Positions 12,992-18,461 of a stretch of 18,461 nt of DNA are shown one piece after another. Numbering within the stretch: the first letter of the stretch is position 1; each line of letters opens with the position of its first letter. The notes beneath the pieces were generated by a model, which was given only the letters and a program-made list of their open reading frames with translations, was not told the DNA's origin and made no database searches. Source of the DNA: Candidatus Pacearchaeota archaeon (lineage in GTDB: Archaea > Nanobdellota > Nanobdellia > Pacearchaeales > GW2011-AR1); NCBI GenBank assembly GCA_026395775.1, contig JAPLYA010000037.1:1-18461 (forward strand), read 5' to 3'. A program made the position numbers and the translations under genes.

Positions 12992-13408
12992 TTATTCTAG
13001 GGTTTGCTCAAGTTCTTCTGTAAACTTTTTCTTTCCGGTGTTACTTGCATCTCTTAACTTTTGTTCTAAACTGTATGCTTTTTCTTGCAATTGCTGCAAT
13101 TCTGCTTCCATGCCCATGACTTGCTCTTGTGGCATTCCGCCATACACTTCCCAGTTTTTTGGGGTTTCTAAGTAGATTTTTCCAAGGCCCTCAATGTAAG
13201 CTTTCATATCTTCTGGGCCATCTGGGCAAAAGGTGCGTATTCCTATTTCTTTTGTTTTAGACTTTCTTATAATTTCATCTATACGTCCTTTGCCTGCTGT
13301 ATATACCTCACAAAAATCTCCCTCCCATACAACTGCTGGAGTTCCTATCTCTAAAGCGTCAACAAAACAGTGTGCTCCCCCAAGACCTTCTATTATTTGT
13401 AGTTTCAT
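12992..13408 (-). CDS. Unknown protein with C-terminal coiled coil
   Basis: This encodes 138 residues. About 1-90 form a compact mixed domain (MKLQIIEGLGGAHCFVDALEIGTPAVVWEGDFCEVYTAG, then IGIRTFCPDGPEDMKAYIEG). About 97-130 form a coiled coil (EAELQQLQEKAYSLEQKLRD). It has three Cys. The start has a good ribosome-binding site, GGAGG, which overlaps the stop of a short upstream ORF. Its promoter abuts operator 2, and its stop lies one base from operator 1. The family is not recognised. Shared control suggests it belongs to the same response as its neighbours. Confidence 0.65.
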   Translation of the reverse strand: MKLQIIEGLGGAHCFVDALEIGTPAVVWEGDFCEVYTAGKGRIDEIIRKSKTKEIGIRTFCPDGPEDMKAYIEGLGKIYLETPKNWEVYGGMPQEQVMGMEAELQQLQEKAYSLEQKLRDASNTGKKKFTEELEQTLE

Positions 13409-13411
13409 TTT

Positions 13412-13459
13412 TTATCCTCCTTGCATTTGCAGTGGTTTATCGCCCTCTGCTGGCGCCAT
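13412..13459 (-). CDS. Leaderless upstream ORF, 15 residues
   Basis: ATG at 13457-13459 encodes MAPAEGDKPLQMQGG and stops with TAA at 13412-13414, three bases before the next ATG and in the same frame. The TATA box predicts transcription starting at about 13458, so this ATG would be the 5' end of the mRNA. Its last codons (GGA GGA TAA) contain the ribosome-binding site of the main gene. This suggests translational coupling or a leader peptide. Confidence 0.4.
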   Translation of the reverse strand: MAPAEGDKPLQMQGG

Positions 13460-13477
13460 AATCTTGGGTTAAGACTG

Positions 13478-13524
13478 CTTTTTATTATTATGTTGTAGAT
13501 ATTTCTACAACAGAGATTTAAGTA
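13478..13524. promoter_or_regulatory. Divergent promoters around palindromic operator 2
   Basis: TGTTGTAGA-TATT-TCTACAACA (13491-13512) is a perfect 9-base inverted repeat. On the plus side GATTTAAGTA (13515-13524) is the TATA box for the operon at 13563. On the minus side AATAAAAAG (about 13480-13488) is the TATA box for the gene at 13408. The operator touches both. Confidence 0.85.
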
Positions 13525-13562
13525 CCTCCATTTGTGATGATTTCAAGGAGGTACACAAGAAA

Positions 13563-13883
13563 ATGGCAGAAAAATTGCTTGAAGGAAAAGTAAAGAGCAT
13601 ATTTGCACAGCATAGACCGCCAGGCAGAAAATATAGAGGCACTTATATGTCTCGGCAAGATCCATACAGGGCCGCAAGCCTTACCTTATGGGCTGAAACA
13701 GAACAGGGCGATATTGTCTGGATTGCAACAGCTTCAAATGATACGAGAAACGTAGACTCAAGAATGAAAAAGTTTGAAGAAGCAAATGCTTGCCTAATAG
13801 GGCAAACAATAAAATATGCTTTGAAATGCGGCACAGGATTCATAAGATCATATCAAGTGCCAAGACAACAGCACATACCTTAA
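13563..13883 (+). CDS. Unknown protein, possibly a small beta barrel
   Basis: This encodes 106 residues with a strong ribosome-binding site (AGGAGGT). Strand-like stretches (LEGKVKSIFAQ, AASLTLWAETEQGDIVWIATAS, IGQTIKYALKCGTGFIRSYQV) suggest an OB-like or similar beta barrel with an Arg/Gly-rich loop (HRPPGRKYRG). It is the first gene of a seven-gene plus operon under operator 2. No family is recognised. Confidence 0.6.
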   Translation: MAEKLLEGKVKSIFAQHRPPGRKYRGTYMSRQDPYRAASLTLWAETEQGDIVWIATASNDTRNVDSRMKKFEEANACLIGQTIKYALKCGTGFIRSYQVPRQQHIP

Positions 13884-13892
13884 AGAGAGAAA

Positions 13893-14333
13893 ATGGAACC
13901 CAAACTAAAACAAAAAATCAGAGATATTGAAGCAAAATTTCCAGGAATTAGAAATAGAGTTAGATCCTACAGAGATTGCGGCTGGGGGTTGAATACAACA
14001 GGTATGCTGGAGGATATTGCCTATGCTGAAACAAATAGATTTCAAGTAGTGGCTAGTAAATGGGAAGAGCATGAATGGTGCGATGATGGTGGAGGCATAG
14101 AGTGGAAAGAGTGGTTAAGAGTCTATTACAAAGAGAAAGCTGGAGAAGTGATAAGGAGAATAGAAACAAAAAAAGTTACAACAAGAGACCAACATGAGCC
14201 ATCTAAGGATCTTAGATACTTATGGCCTTATGATTTTGTATCCATAAGAAAACTAGGAGGAGATAGAATAAAAGTAGCATGGGCGAATGAAGCAGGCGAG
14301 GAGGGGCCATCATATAAAATTAAACTTAAATAG
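13893..14333 (+). CDS. Unknown protein rich in Trp and charged residues
   Basis: This encodes 146 residues. The N-terminal helix (LKQKIRDIEAKFPGI) is followed by a Trp-rich middle (CGWGLNTTG, ASKWEEHEWCDDGGGIEWKEWLRVYY) and a C-terminal strand region (DFVSIRKLGGDRIKVAWANEAG). It follows the first operon gene by nine bases. I see no catalytic motif or known family. Confidence 0.6.
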   Translation: MEPKLKQKIRDIEAKFPGIRNRVRSYRDCGWGLNTTGMLEDIAYAETNRFQVVASKWEEHEWCDDGGGIEWKEWLRVYYKEKAGEVIRRIETKKVTTRDQHEPSKDLRYLWPYDFVSIRKLGGDRIKVAWANEAGEEGPSYKIKLK

Positions 14334-14341
14334 ACGACAAA

Positions 14342-14701
14342 ATGACAAACAAAAAAATACTTATGGGAGATGACAACGAAGAATTCCTTGCAAGATTTTC
14401 TAGAGCCTTGAAAAGACCAGAAATCGAAGTTGATACTGCAATAACCCCCGAAGAGGTAATAACCAAGGCAAGACAAGCAAGATACGACAAAATTGTAACA
14501 GATTTAGATTACACAGATGGTGGAGCAGAAGGTTACAAGGTCTTACAAGAAATCAGAAACCTTGTTCCAGTAAGAATTCTTTACACAGCAAGAGCTGAGG
14601 TTGAAGGGGTAAAAGAGCAAGCTGAACAAAGTGAAGCAACGCATATAATATCTAAACAAAACATCTCGGGATTAATGAGGCTGCTGAAGGAGGAAAAATG
14701 A
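14342..14701 (+). CDS. Receiver-domain protein (CheY-like)
   Basis: This encodes 119 residues, a stand-alone response-regulator receiver. The acidic pair DD at about 10-11 (ILMGDDNEEF), Asp in KIVTDLDYTDGG (about 52-54), Thr in ILYTARAE (about 83-86) and Lys in HIISKQN (about 103-106) are the expected phosphorylation-site residues. No output domain and no histidine kinase are present in the window. It overlaps the next gene by four bases. A phosphorelay partner elsewhere, or phosphorylation-independent use, is possible. Confidence 0.8.
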   Translation: MTNKKILMGDDNEEFLARFSRALKRPEIEVDTAITPEEVITKARQARYDKIVTDLDYTDGGAEGYKVLQEIRNLVPVRILYTARAEVEGVKEQAEQSEATHIISKQNISGLMRLLKEEK

Positions 14702-15099
14702 CATCAGTTGAAGATATAGATATAAAACCAGGAGAAGCCAAATCATTACTAAGAAAATTATGCCGGCTTGATGAAACAACCGGAGTAGAAGAGCCTATTT
14801 ATCCGGAAGCCAGAAGAGATGTTTGTGCAATAAGATTTAATGATTCTAAAAAAGATTCTGAAGGTTGTTATAGTTCTTCAAATGTTTATTTAATGTACAA
14901 GACAGCAGGAGGATTAAATTCGAGAAGCCTAATTGCTTGTAACGGATTTGGCATTATGTTTGAGTTAAGAGAAATTGCGGAACGAGAGAACGATATAGTT
15001 GTTCTTATTGGGTCACATTGTGGGGCTGGAAGTTATTACCATATACCTGATGAAGTTTGGGAATCTAAGACTAACAAAAAGGAGTTAGGGTTAAAATGA
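14698..15099 (+). CDS. Unknown protein
   Basis: This encodes 133 residues, coupled by ATGA to the receiver gene upstream and the next gene downstream. The N-terminal helix (PGEAKSLLRKLCRLDE) precedes a beta-rich region (DVCAIRFND, SNVYLMYKTAGG, SLIACNGFGIMFELREI, DIVVLIGSHCGAGSYYHIP). Cys and His in GSHCGAGSYYH could be functional, but there is no family match I can name. Confidence 0.6.
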   Translation: MTSVEDIDIKPGEAKSLLRKLCRLDETTGVEEPIYPEARRDVCAIRFNDSKKDSEGCYSSSNVYLMYKTAGGLNSRSLIACNGFGIMFELREIAERENDIVVLIGSHCGAGSYYHIPDEVWESKTNKKELGLK

Positions 15100-15521
15100 A
15101 AATTGATCCAGAGTTGAAAGCAAAAATACAGGGAATGTCTGAATTAATCTCCAACAATCCAGATGCTTTTGGAATAGAAGATGAATTAGTACATAGAGTC
15201 CTTGAAGCATCTGCAAATTTAGTAGGAGACTCTGAAGGCTTGGTTTTAAAATCAGCTGAAAAATTAAACGTAAGGGAAACTCTTGATGGTAGGGACTGCT
15301 TGTACATAACTAGTTGTGGGGAAAGATCTGCAGGAGGGATGGAGCAGAGTGTGTTTAGGGATATGAAAACTGGAAAGTACCTTGTTATGCATGATGCTTG
15401 TTATCATCTTCTCTCGCTTAATCTTCTCAAGCCAGGAGAAAAAGCTCGCTATGAAGAATTTGAAAAATATCCCGAAGCCCATGAATATGCACGAACCCAT
15501 TCAATGATGGGGCGGGATTAA
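15096..15521 (+). CDS. Unknown protein
   Basis: This encodes 141 residues. The N-terminal half is helical (LKAKIQGMSELISNN, ELVHRVLEASANLVGDSEG). The middle has strand pairs (CLYITSCGERSAGGME, FRDMKTGKYLVMHDACYHLLSL). A polar helical tail follows, with HEYARTHSMMGRD at the end. It is coupled by ATGA to the gene before it. Several Cys and His lie in the middle region, but no recognised motif results. Confidence 0.6.
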   Translation: MKIDPELKAKIQGMSELISNNPDAFGIEDELVHRVLEASANLVGDSEGLVLKSAEKLNVRETLDGRDCLYITSCGERSAGGMEQSVFRDMKTGKYLVMHDACYHLLSLNLLKPGEKARYEEFEKYPEAHEYARTHSMMGRD

Positions 15522-15522
15522 A

Positions 15523-15609
15523 ATGAATGTTACCCCCAACTACCCAAAGAGTAATCTTCAAGAGGATGCTCTAATTAAAGCGAAAGCAGGAGAAAAAATA
15601 ACAACTTAA
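15523..15609 (+). CDS. Possible 28-residue peptide in the operon
   Basis: ATG at 15523 lies one base after the preceding stop, and the frame ends at 15607-15609, eight bases before the next ATG. The peptide begins MNVTPNYPKSNLQED and ends in a lysine-rich helix. It exactly fills a gap that would otherwise be the largest in this operon. Expression is unproven. Confidence 0.4.
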   Translation: MNVTPNYPKSNLQEDALIKAKAGEKITT

Positions 15610-15617
15610 ACAAAAAG

Positions 15618-16307
15618 ATGCCACAAGAAAACGATTCTGAAATTTTAGTTGTAGAAGATAAACCTGCAGAGATGGACTATGCAGTAGAACTATTAGAGCA
15701 AAAAGGTATAAAGTCAAATCGAGCAACTACTTTAGTAGAAGGATTAAGGATATTAAAAGAAAAACCCCATATTCCAATTGTTTTAACTGATGTAATGTAT
15801 CCTGTTGGGGAAAAAATAAAAGATGAATTTCAGCGAAATGTTTTTTATTTCGCTCTAGGATATGGTTTAGTATCAGCAGGTATAGCTCTGGGAGCCTTAT
15901 CTAAGGAAATTGAAGACTACGCCATCCTTGTAGCAGACGGTATTGCAGACGAGAACCCTTCTGGAATAGTGTTAGGTTTATATGCTATGAAACAGGGCAA
16001 ATTGCCTGTGTTTATCAGCTCTCACGAACATCATGGTTCTAGAACAGATGGTTTAGTTTCTTTATGTAGACTGGGGGTATTTAGAGAAGATCTATTCATA
16101 GAAGGGATAAATCCCAAAACAGGAAAAAAGAATTGGGAAAAAGCAGTAGATGACGTAGCAAAAGGATTGAAGGATAAAGTTTATTTAAATGGGCTTGTAA
16201 GAAGTATGCAAGATGGTGAAAAGGCAGTACGTAAAGGAAGGGGGATTTCAGCATTAACAGAACTTCTTGCTATTCCAAATCGGATAGACCGGCTTTTTAA
16301 CATTTAA
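15618..16307 (+). CDS. Divergent receiver-like protein with large insertion
   Basis: This encodes 229 residues. The start is receiver-like: ILVVEDKPAEMDYAVELL (about 9-26), then IPIVLTDVMYP (about 53-63) with the candidate phosphoacceptor Asp. Next come about 70 extra residues, including the hydrophobic NVFYFALGYGLVSAGIALGALS (about 74-95). The receiver-like pattern then seems to resume at PVFISSHEHHGS (about 134-145). A helical C-terminus follows. The alternative is a receiver fused to an unrelated domain. It ends the operon and converges with the CYTH gene. Confidence 0.6.
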   Translation: MPQENDSEILVVEDKPAEMDYAVELLEQKGIKSNRATTLVEGLRILKEKPHIPIVLTDVMYPVGEKIKDEFQRNVFYFALGYGLVSAGIALGALSKEIEDYAILVADGIADENPSGIVLGLYAMKQGKLPVFISSHEHHGSRTDGLVSLCRLGVFREDLFIEGINPKTGKKNWEKAVDDVAKGLKDKVYLNGLVRSMQDGEKAVRKGRGISALTELLAIPNRIDRLFNI

Positions 16308-16396
16308 ACGATTATTTTAAAGGCAAAATCTATGCCTATTGATTATCCTATCTCTAAAAGTATGGCATTTTTTGAAGATCAGAATTTAAATATTCC

Positions 16397-16906
16397 TTAT
16401 CTAGCTAAATTTCTATTTTTGTATCTTCTATCTTCTGTTATGTCTTTTCCAAGCGGCTTTATTTTCCTTGCTGTTTCTATATTGGGGCATTCTACTTCTG
16501 CTGTTATTAAATCTCTGTCCCGATATAAATCTATTTCTGCTGTTAATCCCTCATAAGGAATCGCAAATCGTACTTTTTCGATTCTTTTTCCTCCTGTTAA
16601 AAGCCAATATTCTTCAAAAATAGCTTTTTCTATTCCTGTTTCTTGCTCTTCTCTTGAAAGTGTTCCATCTCCTTTAAATGTCAAGAAATATCTGTTTGTT
16701 TTTGCTCGAAGTCTGGCTTCAGCTGGTTGGAATTTTAAATCTAGTTTTAGTTTTTCCGCTAATCTTCTTCCTTGTTCAATAGGGAGATATCCTTGCCTGA
16801 TAACGCTACCCAATGAAAGTTTCTTTATCTCTGCTATAACTGCGGCCATTCCATGCCATGTTCCCTCTTCTCTAATTAAGTATTTTTTCTCTATTTCAGT
16901 TCCAAT
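16397..16906 (-). CDS. CYTH-domain protein (triphosphate tunnel family), ATT start
   Basis: This encodes 169 residues from an ATT at 16904-16906. CYTH enzymes act on triphosphates (thiamine triphosphate, polyphosphate, or cAMP synthesis) within a beta barrel. Their ExExK signature is EIEKK at residues 4-8 here, and it lies upstream of the first ATG (16849), so that ATG cannot be the true start. GGAGG (16912-16916) sits five bases before the ATT, and an in-frame stop lies just before it. Barrel strands include ARLRAKTNRYFLTFKG, EKVRFAIPY, LTAEIDLYR and DLITAEVEC with alternating Glu, Lys and Arg. The promoter abuts operator 3. The substrate is unknown. Confidence 0.8.
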   Translation of the reverse strand: MGTEIEKKYLIREEGTWHGMAAVIAEIKKLSLGSVIRQGYLPIEQGRRLAEKLKLDLKFQPAEARLRAKTNRYFLTFKGDGTLSREEQETGIEKAIFEEYWLLTGGKRIEKVRFAIPYEGLTAEIDLYRDRDLITAEVECPNIETARKIKPLGKDITEDRRYKNRNLAR

Positions 16907-16946
16907 TGTTCCCTCCTAAGGTTGTTTAATAAAATTGGAAAATACG

Positions 16947-16993
16947 CCTTTTATTTTTATGTTGTAGAATAATCTACAACAGAAGTTTAAGTA
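16947..16993. promoter_or_regulatory. Divergent promoters around palindromic operator 3
   Basis: TGTTGTAGA-ATAA-TCTACAACA (16960-16981) is a perfect inverted repeat with the same arms as operator 2. The plus TATA (AAGTTTAAGTA, 16983-16993) serves the gene at 17030. The minus TATA (ATAAAAATAAAAGG, 16946-16959) serves the CYTH gene. Both spacings copy those at operator 2. Confidence 0.85.
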
Positions 16994-17029
16994 GTTCCAT
17001 TTGTAAGGAATTTTAGGAGGAAAAAGAAA

Positions 17030-17188
17030 ATGGAACAAAAACAAGAAAGCGAGCTGAAAGAAAGGATAGCAGGATTAAGAGCTAGCTATGAAAGACTCAG
17101 ATGGCTCAGCAACTGCCGAGTAAGCAAGAAGACAATAGAAAGCTATAGTCAGCAAATAGAACAGCTTCAAGCTCAACTAAATAACTAA
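17030..17188 (+). CDS. Small coiled-coil protein
   Basis: This encodes 52 residues from the ATG at 17030 with ribosome-binding site AGGAGG. Two helices, ESELKERIAGLRASYERLRWL and ESYSQQIEQLQAQLNN, flank a short SNCRVSKKT turn. It is the first gene after operator 3 and lies 22 bases before the AAA_28 gene, so it may be a small partner of that NTPase. No family is recognised. Confidence 0.6.
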   Translation: MEQKQESELKERIAGLRASYERLRWLSNCRVSKKTIESYSQQIEQLQAQLNN

Positions 17189-17210
17189 ATCAAACCAGGA
17201 GGTAAACAAA

Positions 17211-17774
17211 ATGACAAATTGGTTGCGAGCAAGATACATACTGACCGGTGGTCCGGGATGCGGAAAAAGCTCTGTGCTCTTAGCAGCAGAATTGCAAGGC
17301 GGAGCGATAATAAGAGAAGCTGCAGAGGATTTCATAAGATTGCAGCAAGCAAGAGGAATAGCCAAACCTTGGGAGGAAGCTGATTTCCAGGACAAGATTC
17401 TTGAACTACAATTGGAAAGAGAAAGATTTGCAGACAAAATAGGACTTAGAAGAGTTTTACTTGATAGGGGAACACTTGACGGCTTGGCATACTACCAAAT
17501 ACAAGGAAGAAAGCCAAGTAAAATGATAAAAGTTGAAATGGAAAAGCATAGAGCAAGAAAGCCTCACAAGCCATATGAGCTGGTTTTTCTGATAGAAAAT
17601 CTAGGAGACTGTCAGAGAACAGAAGTAAGAAGAGAAGACTTAAAAGAAGCCCTAGAACTAGAAAGACTTCAAGAGCAAAACTACCGAGACTTCGGTTATG
17701 ATGTGGTAAGGATACCTGCAGGAAAAGTGGATGAAAGAGCACGAGAGATACTGAAATATACCGAGTCATGGTAA
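17211..17774 (+). CDS. AAA_28-type P-loop NTPase/kinase
   Basis: This encodes 187 residues. Walker A GGPGCGKSS is at 13-21, followed by IIREAAEDFIRLQQARG (about 33-49), WEEADFQDKILELQLERE and the Walker B-like VLLDRGTLDGLAYY (about 85-98). This is the AAA_28 pattern, related to NadR-type kinases and Ttd14. Basic residues in the 100-115 region (KMIKVEMEKHRARKPH) may form the lid. AAA_28 and CYTH domains are often neighbours or fused, and here they are divergently transcribed from one operator. The start has AGGAGGT. The substrate is unknown; a nucleotide or phosphoinositide-like ligand is possible. Confidence 0.82.
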   Translation: MTNWLRARYILTGGPGCGKSSVLLAAELQGGAIIREAAEDFIRLQQARGIAKPWEEADFQDKILELQLERERFADKIGLRRVLLDRGTLDGLAYYQIQGRKPSKMIKVEMEKHRARKPHKPYELVFLIENLGDCQRTEVRREDLKEALELERLQEQNYRDFGYDVVRIPAGKVDERAREILKYTESW

Positions 17775-17959
17775 GAAAGAGCACGACTCAATTGATAAGT
17801 AAAAATAAAAAAATGGAAAATAAACATTTCACAATAACCAAGAAAATAGCAAAGCATGGCAATCAAACAATTATTATCGTGCCAAAAATGCTGGAAAACC
17901 AACTCAAGCCAGGAATGCTAGTAGAACTTGCTATAGAAATTCTTGATGAGAATTCTTAG
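17768..17959 (+). CDS. AbrB-like small DNA-binding protein
   Basis: This encodes 63 residues from the ATG at 17768, which overlaps the AAA_28 stop, or 48 residues from the ATG at 17813. Neither has a ribosome-binding site. The segment FTITKKIAKHGNQTIIIVPKMLENQLKPGMLVELAIEIL is a typical swapped-hairpin AbrB/SpoVT pattern with GNQ...IPK and a final KPG-VEL strand. Such proteins act as dimeric regulators or antitoxins. It may feed back on this operon. Confidence 0.65.
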   Translation: MVRKSTTQLISKNKKMENKHFTITKKIAKHGNQTIIIVPKMLENQLKPGMLVELAIEILDENS

Positions 17960-18320
17960 TATTCTGATAAGCTTTTCCCATCACTTCCAAATCAGCCACA
18001 GATTTATCCACTTCTGCCTCCTGGCTTTCTTTTTCAACTTTTCAATCTCTCGCTTTTGCTTTTTCACTTCTTGTTCTAAGCTTTCTTTTTCCATCTTATG
18101 CAGCAATTTCCATATGCAGCTTATCAGCCACCCCTCTCCCAGTGGCCAGAATTATTATATTCGACAGTGCCAATCTAGCATTTTTTGAGAGTTTTAGCGT
18201 CGTATCTGCCCCATTTCAAGCCCAATAATTCACTGCCAATTTTGGCTTCTTTCTAGAATTCTTGAAAAGTTTCTTAATTTTCCCTTGGATGTTCCTTTTA
18301 GAGTGTATCGATTAAGGAAT
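17931..18320 (-). pseudogene. Decayed minus-strand gene with several frame breaks
   Basis: No intact gene fits this 430-base gap (17960-18393), but protein-like stretches line up across frames on the minus strand. In order they are: a basic segment (NIQGKIKKLFKNSRKK), SNIIILATGRGVADKLHMEIAA ending at a stop, a frame shifted by one base starting at ATG 18094 (MEKESLEQEVKKQKREIEK), then ESQEAEVDKSVADLEVMGKAY ending with TAG at 17931-17933. Joining them needs two single-base shifts and one stop readthrough. ATGRGVADKLHMEIAAKM faintly recalls Alba, which I do not trust. Its tail overlaps the AbrB-like gene. Confidence 0.4.
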
Positions 18321-18348
18321 AGGATACTGTATAGTTATCGTCAGATAG

Positions 18349-18390
18349 ATTTATATACAATTATCTCCTCTTTCTATACGAGGAGGTGAT
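18349..18390 (+). promoter_or_regulatory. Transposase promoter and ribosome-binding-site hairpin
   Basis: ATTTATATAC (18349-18358) is a TATA box predicting a start at about 18379. AGGAGGTGAT (18381-18390) is a near-perfect ribosome-binding site. ATCTCCTC (18363-18370) is complementary to GAGGAGGT (18380-18387), and it would be present only in transcripts entering from upstream. Confidence 0.6.
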
Positions 18391-18393
18391 AAT

Positions 18394-18461
18394 ATGAAAT
18401 GTCCTTTTTGTAAAAGCAATAAAATTCTAAAGCAAGGAATGAGATATAACTCTTTCGGGAA
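18394..18461 (+). CDS. Probable transposase, N-terminal zinc finger (3' end outside window)
   Basis: The first 22 residues read MKCPFCKSNKILKQGMRYNS and continue to the window edge. A CPxCxSxxxxKxGxR start is typical of the N-terminal zinc finger of IS1-, IS6- and ISNCY-type archaeal transposases. The very strong ribosome-binding site and adjacent TATA box support this start. The rest of the element, including its far inverted repeat, lies outside the window, so the family cannot be set. Confidence 0.55.
   Translation, partial: MKCPFCKSNKILKQGMRYNSFG

Noticed and set aside
16308..16396. Small gene between the two convergent operons
   Set aside because: It is only 89 bases, with no coding-like frame. 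ATGCC/GGCAT arms before a T run (16372) might be a terminator but are too weak to annotate.
17446..17784. Minus-strand ORF of 112 codons opposite the AAA_28 gene
   Set aside because: The plus strand has clear Walker motifs and a ribosome-binding site. The minus product is Leu/Phe/Ser-rich shadow sequence.
17943..18188. Plus-strand ORF of 81 codons rich in Phe, Ser and Cys
   Set aside because: It is antisense to the lysine- and glutamate-rich coiled-coil remnant on the minus strand. The Phe/Leu/Ser-rich composition is the usual shadow of such sequence.
1..18461. CRISPR array
   Set aside because: No regularly spaced repeats of 25-40 bases were found, and there are no Cas proteins.

Overview
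The window looks like chromosome of a small-genome archaeon, probably a DPANN lineage such as Woesearchaeales or Pacearchaeota (this placement is inference). The evidence is archaeal promoters with TATA boxes and several apparently leaderless starts, a TrmB-family regulator, a dCTP deaminase of archaeal type, and a tRNA-Gln with introns bounded by bulge-helix-bulge splice sites.

Region 1, about 1-9193, is most of an integrated mobile element. It opens inside a tyrosine recombinase. After a divergent regulatory region, a tightly packed plus-strand operon runs to 9193, with many 1-4 base stop/start overlaps. It encodes ribbon-helix-helix proteins, a large replication-type ATPase with a degenerate P-loop, a phage-type cysteine-rich protein, zinc-ribbon proteins, a second P-loop ATPase, a serine recombinase, a membrane protein and a PD-(D/E)XK nuclease. 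I recognise no capsid gene. The region is strikingly poor in CpG, and I found no GATC in it.

Region 2, about 9194-10350, holds a RelB/RelE-type toxin-antitoxin pair and one unknown gene. These modules are separated by three copies of a 12-16 bp direct repeat, which gives a cassette-like layout.

Region 3, about 10350-11700, has three small minus-strand genes, two of them paralogous membrane-anchored proteins. A tRNA-Gln(CUG) follows with two introns, one in the D-loop and one at the canonical anticodon-loop site. Next come a small ORF and a structured intergenic stretch that may be an RNA gene.

Region 4, about 11709-17960, appears to be one regulon. Three copies of the palindrome TGTTGTAGA-N4-TCTACAACA sit directly against TATA boxes. 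The first serves dcd-trmB. The second lies between an unknown minus-strand gene (with a leaderless upstream ORF) and a seven-gene plus operon that includes two receiver-like proteins. The third lies between a CYTH-domain protein, which appears to start at ATT, and a plus operon with a small coiled-coil gene, an AAA_28-type NTPase and an AbrB-like protein. The TrmB protein is the obvious candidate regulator.

Region 5, 17931-18461, holds a decayed minus-strand gene and the start of a probable transposase. The transposase ribosome-binding site can pair with sequence just upstream, mainly in readthrough transcripts.
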